Source: Geobacteraceae bacterium
Lineage (GTDB): Bacteria; Desulfobacterota; Desulfuromonadia; Desulfuromonadales; BM103
Direction: 5' to 3'
Assembly (NCBI GenBank): GCA_024641085.1
Contig: JAHEDT010000006.1
Coordinates: 1 to 41,855 of the forward strand
DNA: 41,855 bases
Shown here: positions 35,183 to 41,855 of the stretch, piece by piece
Position numbering within the stretch: the first letter of the stretch is position 1
Layout of the letters: every line of letters starts with the position of its first letter
Translations under genes and position numbers: made by a program
The notes under the pieces: generated by a model
Databases searched by the model: none
What the model was told of the DNA's origin: nothing
What the model saw: only the letters and a program-made list of their open reading frames with translations

Positions 35183-36592
35183 TCAGGCTTGTAAAACCTG
35201 ATCTTTCCCCTTGTTCTTGGCCGTGTACATGGCCTGGTCGGCCAGTCTTATCAATTGCTCATAAGATTGGAGGTTCTCTCCAGCATAGGTCGAGATCCCT
35301 GCGCTGATGGTGATGTGTCCGCCATTCAGCTCTTCGAACGGGTTTTCCCGGATAACCGTGCACAGCCTTGTCCCGACGTCGAATGCTCCCGACGCCGTTG
35401 TATTCGGCAGGAGCAGGGCAAACTCTTCCCCTCCGTAGCGTGCGGCAATATCACTCTCTCTGGCGACCCTCTTCATAAAATGTCCAATCTTCTCGAGCAC
35501 CTTGTCGCCTTTGGTGTGGCCGTAGTTGTCGTTGACCTTTTTGAAATCGTCTACGTCGAAAAAAACCAGTGAAAGGGGTGTGCCGTAACGGTTGGCGCGG
35601 CTGAATTCCTCTTCCAGCCGGTCGTAAAAGTAGCGATGGTTGTAGAGCTTGGTCAGGCCGTCGCGGACGGACATCTCCTCAAGATATTCCTGCGCGGTTC
35701 TCATTGATTCGAACAGAGTCGCATTTAAAAGGGCATTTGCCGAGATGTTTGCCACCAACTGGCACAGCTTGCGGACTCTCAGAGTGATGCCGTCTTTCAG
35801 GGGAGAGGAAGTCCTCAGGAAGAAGGTCCCTATGACACTCTGATTTTTAATGATCGGGATGACAACGATGGAATTATAACTATGCGCGGGCAGATATTGG
35901 CGAACGGAATCCATCAGGGGGTCGTTGCTGACGTCATTGACAATAATAGGCTGCTTCGATTCGAGGGACTTGCGAATTTCCGGGTATCTGGATAAGTCCA
36001 GCTTTATCTCGGTGTCCCTCTTCAGGTCGTTGCTTGCCTTGACGTAGGCTTCTTCCTTGTCGTTGATACTGATAATTGAGCACCGTGTGAGATCGACGAT
36101 GTCCGACATTTTTTTGACGATCAGACGGAGGATCGTCATGGGGTTGCGAATGGCAGCGATGTTTTCAGAAAGTTCCAGCAGAAAAAGCAGGTCTTTGTAC
36201 TCCAGTTCGGAATAGTAATCGATCGTACGAAGATGTGCATCCACCCTGGCCATGACTTCGTTCATGTTCATCGGTTTAGAAAGGTAATCATCGGCGCCAG
36301 CCTTCAAACCGAGAATTAGGTCGTCTTTCTTTGCGTGTGCAGAGAGCAGGACCAGGGGAATGGCTGCGGTCTCATCCATGTCCTTGAGCTCCTTGCAGGC
36401 ATCAACCCCACTTTTGCCGGGCATCTCGACATCCATGATGATCAGATCGGGGTTGTGTGCCAGGGCAAGGGAGATAGCTTCGTCGCCGTTTTTTCCTTCG
36501 ATGATGGCATGTTTTCCTGCTAGGGCATCTTTCAGGACTTTCCTGAAAAAGAGCTCGTCATCCACAATCAGGATTTTACCCTTCGGCGCCAT
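35183..36592 (-). CDS. REC-GAF-GGDEF response regulator / diguanylate cyclase
   Basis: The 469-residue protein joins a receiver domain (residues 6-120, phospho-acceptor Asp54 in LIIMDVEMPGKSG, switch Ser in VLLSAHAKK, Lys in DDYLSKPM), a GAF domain (about 150-305) and a GGDEF domain (about 325-469). The active-site loop is GGEEF, which is catalytically competent, and RESD sits exactly five residues before it, the standard inhibitory I-site. It should therefore make c-di-GMP and be feedback-inhibited by it. Of two adjacent ATGs, 36592 has AGGAG at 6 nt and 36595 only at 3 nt. No histidine kinase gene adjoins it. Confidence 0.93.
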   Translation of the reverse strand: MAPKGKILIVDDELFFRKVLKDALAGKHAIIEGKNGDEAISLALAHNPDLIIMDVEMPGKSGVDACKELKDMDETAAIPLVLLSAHAKKDDLILGLKAGADDYLSKPMNMNEVMARVDAHLRTIDYYSELEYKDLLFLLELSENIAAIRNPMTILRLIVKKMSDIVDLTRCSIISINDKEEAYVKASNDLKRDTEIKLDLSRYPEIRKSLESKQPIIVNDVSNDPLMDSVRQYLPAHSYNSIVVIPIIKNQSVIGTFFLRTSSPLKDGITLRVRKLCQLVANISANALLNATLFESMRTAQEYLEEMSVRDGLTKLYNHRYFYDRLEEEFSRANRYGTPLSLVFFDVDDFKKVNDNYGHTKGDKVLEKIGHFMKRVARESDIAARYGGEEFALLLPNTTASGAFDVGTRLCTVIRENPFEELNGGHITISAGISTYAGENLQSYEQLIRLADQAMYTAKNKGKDQVLQA

Positions 36593-37099
36593 CATCTTCT
36601 CCTGTGAGATAGGTTGTTCAAAAGCGGAGTGCTGTACAAACAACACCGGAATATTTCGGGATGCCGGGAGTCTCTTTATGTTATGGCCGCAATCCTAGGG
36701 CTTGCCGAATAAGTAGGCGGATTCCCACCGTGTAATGAGTACAATTTTAGTCATTATATGGTGTTCTTTATGACCCGTCAAAAGTTTCTTGCCTTCAAGG
36801 GTCGCTGAAGGTTCATCTCAACGTGACGCTCATGCGAATTTTGACAGCCGGCTCAGTTTTTTCGCCTGCTGAGAGGCAGTATAAATCATCTCAATATTAC
36901 ATCATTGCATACGGCGTCTTAAAATCCTCTTACAATTATTCTCGAATTCCCTGTGGTTTGATTTTTATATTGATGTGAGTATTCATTCCCCGTAACTTAC
37001 CGCCTGGCAGTTCATTCCCGTGCGGCCATGGTTGCGTGCTGGATCGGTGCCCGGCAGTTGGCGTGCAATGGGACAAGGGCCTCAGCCCGGCGTTGTCCC
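36593..37099. other. Intergenic region between the cyclase and DUF2238 genes
   Basis: About 500 nt, noticeably more AT-rich than the flanking genes, with no convincing reading frame. A 7-bp hairpin with an inner GGGC/GCCC helix lies at 37070-37099, next to the end of the DUF2238 gene, and may act as its terminator although no T-run follows. The promoter of the cyclase gene should be near 36610-36760 on the minus strand, but I see no clear hexamer pair. Confidence 0.4.
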
Positions 37100-37840
37100 T
37101 CAGCGCTGGTGTTTCTCTTTCCAGAGACGAATAATCTCATCCTCGCCAAGGGGTGATGACCGCTTGATTCTCAGGCTGTCAGCCCACTCCCGGGCAAAAT
37201 CGCGTTGGATACAGCGGTTGATGGCCAAAGTCAGGAGCATCGCGGTCAGTGCGCCGAGGCTGGCGAGCCCCATGTCCTTGTGTGCATCCCAGACGTCACC
37301 CTGCGTGCCCAGGTAGGCAATCCCGAGTTCGCCGCCAAAGACTTCTGCTGCTGCCCATTCGATCAGTTCGTAAATCATCGAGGTTGACATGGCGAAATCC
37401 AGCGGCAGGAAATAGCCCCAGAAACCATCGGCATTGGCGATGCGCAGGTAAATCTCACGGATCGGATAGGTGATCAGCAGGCCATAGGAGAAATGCACGA
37501 CGCGGTCAAAATTATTACGCTCCCAGCCGACGAGTTCATTGAAACTGCTGCCGGTCAAATGTATGAACCACTGGTCGTAGGGCACCTCCGCGTAGGTATA
37601 GTGAGAGCCCAACTCGTGTACAGCGAGAAAAATGAAAATCAGGCTGTAGGAAATCCGTGACAGTGGAAATTTTTTCCGGGTCGCCAGCAATGCGCACAGT
37701 GCCAGCAACACGAGCACGTTTTCCAGTATCCAGTCTTTACGATCGTAGACATTGAACGCCAGGATAAAACACTCCACCAGGAACGGGATCATCAGCAGCC
37801 AGAGAAATCGGCCGTGCGGTATTGGGCGAAACAGGCTCAT
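37100..37840 (-). CDS. DUF2238 (YjdF-like) integral membrane protein
   Basis: From ATG 37840 (AGGA upstream) the protein has 246 residues; the frame extends to 37945 without a ribosome-binding site. About six hydrophobic segments are visible, with family marks of DUF2238: VHELGSHYTYAEVPYDQW, ERNNFDRVVHFSYGLL, SMIYELIEWAAAEVFGG and the acidic GTQGDVWDAHKDM loop, followed by a basic cytoplasmic tail. Conserved His/Glu/Asp residues in and near the membrane suggest metal or substrate binding, but the function of this family is unknown. Confidence 0.88.
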   Translation of the reverse strand: MSLFRPIPHGRFLWLLMIPFLVECFILAFNVYDRKDWILENVLVLLALCALLATRKKFPLSRISYSLIFIFLAVHELGSHYTYAEVPYDQWFIHLTGSSFNELVGWERNNFDRVVHFSYGLLITYPIREIYLRIANADGFWGYFLPLDFAMSTSMIYELIEWAAAEVFGGELGIAYLGTQGDVWDAHKDMGLASLGALTAMLLTLAINRCIQRDFAREWADSLRIKRSSPLGEDEIIRLWKEKHQR

Positions 37841-37943
37841 GATCAGTATCCTAAATCTCGAGTTATAGATCCGACCACCGGGCTGATTGACCCGGGAATT
37901 GCTTAAGTCAGGCTCCAGCATTGACCAGATAGGGCAGATTGAC

Positions 37944-37965
37944 AAAAAAACCGCCGGTCAGCGGT
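37944..37965 (-). terminator. Candidate minus-strand terminator
   Basis: On the minus strand ACCGC, a 6-nt loop and GCGGT are followed by TTTTTTT. The stem is short (5 bp), but the T-run is uninterrupted. The nearest firm minus-strand gene upstream is 350 nt away, so it may end an unrecognised small RNA or small-protein transcript. Confidence 0.4.
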
Positions 37966-38254
37966 GCCGACAACAGCGGTTCATGGCTCAGTAGCAGTAT
38001 TTTCTGCTCGCCCATCGATCATTGTTATCCCCCATGGCGCAAACCAAGTCAGACAAGAACAATCTACTCGACAATGGTATCTAGGTAAAGAATTAGTCGT
38101 GTCTGAAACCCTCGTGCATCGGTTGGTGCTTGTGTGGAGGTTTACAGCACAAGCTCAGGCCATGCCCTGAAAACAACTGCACTGCAAGCCGCCTCGAAAG
38201 CCTTTTCTCGGTGTCAGGCGAGAGCCGATCGTCAGCGGTGAAGGCCGTAAGCAG

Positions 38255-38283
38255 CACAGCCCTCCCGGTCCGGGAGGGCTGTG
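38255..38283. terminator. 13-bp stem-loop downstream of the small membrane protein gene
   Basis: CACAGCCCTCCCG (38255-38267) pairs perfectly with 38271-38283 across a 3-nt loop. It is GC-rich and lies 36 nt past the end of the minus-strand 39-residue gene. There is no T-run on either side, so it may act as a transcript-stabilising 3' end or a factor-dependent stop. Confidence 0.55.
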
Positions 38284-38319
38284 GCTGAGCAATTCATTTG
38301 AATGTCCTGCAAGTTTCTG

Positions 38320-38439
38320 TCAGTGCCCTCCGATGCCCAGCGAAGAGATCGCCAGCAGGACGACAGCGACAGTAACCAAAACATACAGAGCACGCGCAAT
38401 ATTGAGCAGACCTTGGCGAAAAGTAGATTGTTTAGACAT
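38320..38439 (-). CDS. 39-residue single-span membrane protein, function unknown
   Basis: A short gene with an ideal ribosome-binding site: AAGGAG (38452-38447) exactly 7 nt before ATG 38439. The product starts with a polar, basic segment (MSKQSTFRQGLLNIAR), continues with one hydrophobic span (about residues 17-34, ALYVLVTVAVVLLAISSLG) and ends in IGGH. The basic N-terminus predicts an N-in orientation. A GC-rich stem-loop follows. I recognise no family. An overlapping frame of 87 codons (38232-38495) uses the same DNA but lacks a ribosome-binding site. Confidence 0.7.
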   Translation of the reverse strand: MSKQSTFRQGLLNIARALYVLVTVAVVLLAISSLGIGGH

Positions 38440-38968
38440 TTCATCTCTCCTTGAACTGTGGGCTCCAATTGACCCGTAAAATATGTGACAACCATGTAAC
38501 ATCTCGCAAATTATGTCAATATCAAAATATATGAAATAATTAATTTACTGAAGCTTATTTTAAATGTCATGTGCTTTGGACACGACCGGGCGACTTGATC
38601 TCCGGAGAGCGAAATAAAGGGGAACTGTGCAAAACCAGGGAATGTCCGTCAAATATTAAAGGCACGGCAGTTTTCTGTGGGGCATTCTTAATCCAGTTGT
38701 CAGGACTCCTTGCCAGGTAACTCGCTACACCGCTTGGTTGTAGGGCTTCTTCTGGATTATGAGGACTTGATTGGCTCAAAAAGGTCCAAACCAAGTGACC
38801 AGAACTGCATGGTACAGGACTCTACGGGGAGCAACCATCTTCAATGATGTGTCACAGGAGAGAGCCGTCTACAAGGCCGCGGCTCGGCGTCTTGAGTCAT
38901 ACTAGGCGTGAATTAAAATCTTTGCTAAAATGCGATTTCTGTTTAAGATTCGACGCAGAGGAGGATTT
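38440..38968. other. Divergent intergenic region before the DUF302 gene
   Basis: About 530 nt between the minus-strand small membrane protein and the DUF302 gene. The part at 38500-38570 is very AT-rich and should hold the minus-strand promoter; TTGACA occurs there on the minus strand but without a good -10 partner at 16-18 nt. A possible + strand promoter at 38891-38918 is listed separately. Short frames here lack ribosome-binding sites. Confidence 0.4.
38891..38918 (+). promoter_or_regulatory. Candidate promoter of the DUF302 gene
   Basis: TTGAGT (38891-38896) and TAAAAT (38913-38918) are 16 nt apart and lie about 50 nt before the start codon at 38969. Both boxes are imperfect, so this is a moderate candidate. 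Confidence 0.4.
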
Positions 38969-39385
38969 ATGGCATCAGACTGTAATTACGGCTTTGGAGC
39001 AAATTTTTCGATCGGCTACGAAGAAGCTCTTGTCAAGGTCGAGCAACTGCTCGCAAGGCACGGCTTCAAGATTTATACGCGCCTGACCCTCCAGGAAATA
39101 GTGGGCGGCTCGCTACAGGGCAAGATCGGTCGCTATGTGATTCTGGGTGCCTGCAACCCGGAATTCGCCAGGGAGATTTTCGCCGCAGACCCTGACATCG
39201 GTTTACAGATTCCATGCAATATCATTATCTACGAACGCCCGAATGGTCGCTGCAGAATCATGATCAAGGATCCTGCTCGTATCATGGACCTGATCAGCAA
39301 TCCTGTCGCGATTGAAGCCGCCATCAAGGTCAAGGAACAGCTGGAACAGGTCATTGATGACCTGAAAAGTCAGTATCGTTTTTAG
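38969..39385 (+). CDS. DUF302 family protein
   Basis: GAGGAGG lies 5 nt before ATG 38969, which gives 138 residues; the frame extends to 38930 but the upstream start has no ribosome-binding site. The single DUF302 domain spans most of the protein: GFGANFSIGYEEALVKVEQLLARHGFKIYTRLTLQEI, then YVILGACNPEFAREIFAADPDIGLQIPCNIIIYE and the DPARIMDLI block. The fold is a small alpha/beta sandwich of unknown function, often found with sulfur or redox proteins. There is no signal peptide in the chosen version. It appears monocistronic, ended by the hairpin at 39413. Confidence 0.87.
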   Translation: MASDCNYGFGANFSIGYEEALVKVEQLLARHGFKIYTRLTLQEIVGGSLQGKIGRYVILGACNPEFAREIFAADPDIGLQIPCNIIIYERPNGRCRIMIKDPARIMDLISNPVAIEAAIKVKEQLEQVIDDLKSQYRF

Positions 39386-39412
39386 CTTGTTGTGCAAAGT
39401 TACCGGATCATC

Positions 39413-39445
39413 ATGGCCACCTGGAGGATAAAACCAGGTGGCCAT
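39413..39445. terminator. 12-bp stem-loop after the DUF302 gene
   Basis: ATGGCCACCTGG (39413-39424) pairs perfectly with 39434-39445 around a 9-nt loop, followed by AAATATTTGC. It lies 28 nt after the DUF302 stop codon, between two convergent genes. Confidence 0.65.
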
Positions 39446-39607
39446 AAATATTTGCATTGCAACGAATCTGGTTGAGAGTGCTCTTCGGACCGGCGACTCG
39501 AGTTATGAGCGTCGGCACGCAACGTTCCAACCCGATACTCGATTCAAGGCCGACTTCCCGGCCGAGACAGATCATTCAAAGGCAAGAATGATTGCCGTCA
39601 ACGCCAG

Positions 39608-39919
39608 CTATTCAGAGATGATCTCGTGGGTAAGGTTATCGACCACGACGGGGCTCTCCATATAGGTGACCGTTGGTTCGGTCCCATACTTTTCTTTGAC
39701 GAATGCTCGCCAGCCTTCCGTATAGAGGGCCTCTGCTTCCGCTCTGCTCTTCCAGAGATAAACCCCGCCAACGGTGTCACCATCCTGCGAGAGCAGGTAG
39801 TATTTGCGAATCAGACCTGTTACGCCCTGATATTTCGGGGCGGTGCTCATGAAAATGTCGCGTGCCTGGTCGAGAGTGATCGGCTTTGACAGTTGAAAGG
39901 TGGCAATGGCAGTGATCAT
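39608..39919 (-). CDS. YdhR-like monooxygenase-fold protein
   Basis: From ATG 39919, with GGAGG 6 nt upstream, the protein has 103 residues. It reads as a dimeric alpha/beta-barrel (ABM superfamily) protein of the YdhR type: ITAIATFQLSKPITLDQARDIF, APKYQGVTGLIRKYYLLSQDG, GGVYLWKSRAEAEALYTEGW and the closing VTYMESPVVVDN. Members are called putative monooxygenases, but no substrate is known. The gene is isolated, convergent with the DUF302 gene. Confidence 0.82.
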   Translation of the reverse strand: MITAIATFQLSKPITLDQARDIFMSTAPKYQGVTGLIRKYYLLSQDGDTVGGVYLWKSRAEAEALYTEGWRAFVKEKYGTEPTVTYMESPVVVDNLTHEIISE

Positions 39920-40333
39920 GGTGTTCCTCCGTGTTGACCGGCTTGGCTCACGGCATATGGCATGGCTCAACGTGCAGGTGCCTGTCTGTACCTGCTCTCA
40001 AACTTGACAAGATCCGGCAAGGTTTCTCCTGGTAGCCAGGGCCTTCGTCACGCACAGGAAGGCAGCGGCAGACAGGATCGCAAGGATCATTCTTATGCTC
40101 CAGCTCTTCTTTGTCTGTCTCCTCCTCGCCACAGGTATTTTGTTGCCTGAACGGGGAACAGCGAGCCTTGGCATGGGTTGGTTGTCGCAGGCAAATATAA
40201 CAGAATCACTGCGGCCTGCTGCAGTATATATGAGTCTTTTTTACTGGTATTGACCAGTTTTATCCGCCGCGCTGGTTGCCTGGAGGGTGAGACTTCGGCT
40301 ATCGACGAAATGCCCGCAAAGCACGGTTGACAC
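39920..40333. other. Intergenic region between the YdhR-like and transglutaminase genes
   Basis: About 410 nt with no secure gene. The one clear element is a symmetric inverted repeat at 40243-40258 (ACTGGT, 4 nt, ACCAGT) between T-rich flanks, listed separately. Frames crossing this region on either strand lack ribosome-binding sites and recognisable domains. Confidence 0.4.
40243..40258. promoter_or_regulatory. Inverted repeat ACTGGT-N4-ACCAGT
   Basis: A 6-bp perfect dyad with a 4-nt centre, flanked by TTTTTT on one side and TTTA on the other. The half-sites resemble TGGT/ACCA sites of GntR-family regulators such as FadR and PdhR, though those use a 3-nt centre. It could equally be a weak + strand terminator. 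Confidence 0.3.
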
Positions 40334-41200
40334 TTATTCATGACCGAGTGCAACCACCCTGACATCGACAATTAATTGAGGCGGTGCTCCGGGCGGGCCA
40401 ATAAAACTGCCGGCCACCGGGGGAACGGCCTCAGGGTGGCGCGCCACGGCCACGGAAATGTGTCGAACCCCGGCCACCTCGCCATTGGTCGGGTCGAACC
40501 CCTTCCAACCGGCACCCGGGAGGTAAACCTCTGCCCAGGCATGTGTGGTAGCGGACCATTGCTCCATGGCCGGAGCATGCGCATAGCCGCTGACAAAACG
40601 GCTGGCCAGGCCCAGAAAGCGGCAGGTCTCGACGAACAGGGCGGCAAAATCGCGACAGGAGCCCTGTGCCAGGGACAGTGTCTGTCCCGGTGTTTGAACC
40701 CCCGGTTCTTCGCGGGCGGCGTAGGAGAAGCGTTCGGCGATGGCCCGGTTTATAAGGTCGAGCAGGGCATAGGTCTGCATGGCCGGCCGCCTTAAGTCCA
40801 ACTGGCCGAGCCAGGTGCGGATGGCACCCTCGTCGCCGGGGTAACTGGGCTTCAGAAATGGGGTCAAGTCGACCCGGTCCATGGGGGCATACTGGAAGGG
40901 GAAGTCGACGGCGTAGTCTTCAAAGAGAAAGTCGAAGGGGTTCTCCACATAGTGCTGGATGACCACTTCACTGGTGATGGCCAGGGTTTGTGCAGGTTCG
41001 AGAAAATCGACCACGGCCGCGGCGTTGTCGAGAGCATCCCGGTGCCATTTGACCGTATGGGCAGGGGAGATCGTCAGCGACGAGGATTCAATGTGTACGT
41101 CCGGTCCCTCCCGGGGGCGAATCAGGAGCCGGTGGGGCTGTAGAGTGACCGTGCTGCAGAACTGATATTCCGTGAGGTGAGTGATTCTCAAACGATGCAT
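40334..41200 (-). CDS. Transglutaminase-like cysteine protease family protein
   Basis: ATG 41200 with GGAG upstream gives 288 residues; the frame runs on to 41467 without support. An N-terminal bacterial transglutaminase-like domain (RITHLTEYQFCSTVTLQPHRLLIRPREG, about 1-115) precedes the catalytic core. The triad is intact: Cys182 in LAQGSCRDFAALF, His220 in TTHAWAEVYLPGAGW and Asp236 in GFDPTNG. No signal peptide is visible, so it is probably cytosolic. Relatives are annotated as transglutaminases but are thought to act as proteases or amidases; the substrate is unknown. It diverges from aceE. Confidence 0.9.
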   Translation of the reverse strand: MHRLRITHLTEYQFCSTVTLQPHRLLIRPREGPDVHIESSSLTISPAHTVKWHRDALDNAAAVVDFLEPAQTLAITSEVVIQHYVENPFDFLFEDYAVDFPFQYAPMDRVDLTPFLKPSYPGDEGAIRTWLGQLDLRRPAMQTYALLDLINRAIAERFSYAAREEPGVQTPGQTLSLAQGSCRDFAALFVETCRFLGLASRFVSGYAHAPAMEQWSATTHAWAEVYLPGAGWKGFDPTNGEVAGVRHISVAVARHPEAVPPVAGSFIGPPGAPPQLIVDVRVVALGHE

Positions 41201-41549
41201 GTCAATATCTCCACCTCTTTGCCGTGCCGGGTAAAAGTCTAAGTGAACCCTCCCCCTTGCACAGTATGCTACTAAGCATAACAGGTCAGCGCGAATGGTG
41301 AGGGGGGAATCAAAATAATAGAGAGTCTCTTTTGAGAGCCCCTCACGCAGAGGGTCTGGTGTGTCCCGTTGCCAGCATTTATTTGGCGTCCCGGGCTTGG
41401 TAGCCAGGTACCCCGAAGGCCATTTTTCTGCCAACAGTCGTGGTAAAACAACAAATCTCAGGTACATTTTGATAGTATGTCTTTTTCAAAAGACACTCGG
41501 CCGCTGATCTTGGCTGGCGCAATTGAAACGCACAGAGGAGTTGTAACTC
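41201..41549. other. Divergent regulatory region between the transglutaminase-like gene and aceE
   Basis: About 350 nt with no gene. It holds two short inverted repeats: TATGCT-N4-AGCATA at 41265-41280, nearer the minus-strand gene, and GTCTTTT-N2-AAAAGAC at 41479-41494, 56 nt before the aceE start. No good sigma70 hexamer pair is obvious in either direction. Confidence 0.4.
41479..41494. promoter_or_regulatory. Inverted repeat upstream of aceE
   Basis: GTCTTTT and AAAAGAC form a 7-bp perfect dyad with a 2-nt centre, ending 55 nt before the aceE start codon. The position suits an operator in the 5' region of aceE. It does not match the E. coli PdhR site. Confidence 0.35.
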
Positions 41550-41855
41550 ATGACGACTGATGACAACAGGACAACCAACCGCCTGCAGGACATTGAAAAC
41601 GCCGAATGGCGCGAGTCCCTTGACTATGTCCTGCAGACGCAAGGGGAGGAGAGGGTCCGCCAGGTACTGCGCCTATTGCAGATCAGGGCTCAGGAACAGG
41701 GTGTCAGCATCCCCTTCACTGCGAACACACCTTATATCAATACCATCCCCAGGGACCAGCAGCCGGTTTTCCCGGGCAACCGCGACATCGAACGGCGCAT
41801 CAAGTCGATCATACGCTGGAATGCCATGGCCATGGTGGTCCGTGCCAACCGTGAG
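41550..41855 (+). CDS. aceE: Pyruvate dehydrogenase E1 component, homodimeric type (partial)
   Basis: The first 102 codons of a gene that runs off the window. The N-terminus reads DIENAEWRESLDYVLQTQG, then TPYINTIPRDQQPVFPGN and RRIKSIIRWNAMAMVVRANR, the hallmark opening of AceE, the roughly 890-residue homodimeric E1 that decarboxylates pyruvate with thiamine diphosphate for the pyruvate dehydrogenase complex. AGAGGAG precedes the ATG at 41550 by about 9 nt. The thiamine-binding part lies outside the window, so catalytic residues cannot be checked. Confidence 0.93.
   Translation, partial: MTTDDNRTTNRLQDIENAEWRESLDYVLQTQGEERVRQVLRLLQIRAQEQGVSIPFTANTPYINTIPRDQQPVFPGNRDIERRIKSIIRWNAMAMVVRANRE

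Larger units (their letters stand above)
37841..38319. other. Intergenic region with a minus-strand hairpin and a T-run
   Basis: About 480 nt without a secure gene. On the minus strand a short hairpin (37950-37954 with 37961-37965) is followed by seven T residues (37950-37944). The same bases can be read as part of a 35-codon minus-strand frame (38015-37908, beginning MGEQKILLLSHEPLL) with no good ribosome-binding site. Nearer 38320, a 13-bp palindromic stem (38255-38267 with 38271-38283) probably ends the small membrane-protein transcript. Confidence 0.45.

Noticed and set aside
38232-38495. 87-codon minus-strand frame over the small membrane protein
   Set aside because: It uses the same DNA in another frame and lacks the ribosome-binding site that fits the 39-residue gene exactly.
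38567-38794. 75-codon minus-strand frame
   Set aside because: Begins at TTG without a ribosome-binding site and has no protein-like hydrophobic or conserved pattern.
39962-40371. Short frames on both strands between the YdhR-like and transglutaminase genes
   Set aside because: No ribosome-binding sites and no recognisable domain; composition unlike the neighbouring genes.
41201-41467. 89-codon N-terminal extension of the transglutaminase-like protein
   Set aside because: The family N-terminus (RITHLTEYQF) starts right at ATG 41200, which has its own ribosome-binding site; the extension matches nothing.

Overview
This GC-rich window most likely comes from a member of the Desulfuromonadales/Geobacterales (Desulfobacterota). 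That is inferred from gene content and from how the proteins read, not from a marker gene; no rRNA or tRNA is present. No insertion sequence, CRISPR array, integrase or phage gene was seen.

Region 1 (about 1-17760) is a complete division and cell-wall (dcw) cluster on the + strand: mraZ, rsmH, ftsL, ftsI, murE, murF, mraY, murD, ftsW, murG, murC, ddl, ftsQ, ftsA, ftsZ. A near-consensus sigma70 promoter (503-531) precedes mraZ and a strong intrinsic terminator (17734-17760) follows ftsZ. Most junctions overlap or nearly touch, so this is probably one long operon. murB, often found between murC and ddl, is absent: only 21 nt separate the two genes.

Region 2 (about 17900-28700) is a mosaic of short transcription units: a B12-binding-type radical SAM protein, a SpoIIAA-like protein with a DedA membrane protein, a crotonase, WrbA (minus), a membrane-anchored sorbosone/PQQ-type sugar dehydrogenase, a YitT-family membrane protein (minus), a PflX-type radical SAM protein (minus), an acyl-CoA ligase, a ferritin-like protein and an exported rhodanese. 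The rhodanese is the most interesting item. Its frame is interrupted by an in-frame TGA exactly where relatives carry a conserved Cys. The rest of the rhodanese domain continues in the same frame, and a perfect 8-bp stem-loop with a GUG loop lies 22 nt after the TGA, as expected of a bacterial SECIS. I read it as a selenoprotein of 136 residues, not a truncated gene.

Region 3 (about 28878-35144) is a branched-chain amino-acid operon, leuC-leuD-ilvB-ilvN-ilvD, with a good promoter (28878-28905) and a clean terminator (35109-35144). LeuC and LeuD are of the long (E. coli-like) size class.

Region 4 (35183-41855) is looser and has long intergenic stretches: a REC-GAF-GGDEF diguanylate cyclase (minus), a DUF2238 membrane protein (minus), a 39-residue single-span membrane protein (minus), a DUF302 protein, a YdhR-like monooxygenase-fold protein (minus), a transglutaminase-like protein (minus), and the first 102 codons of a homodimeric-type pyruvate dehydrogenase E1 (aceE) running off the right edge.
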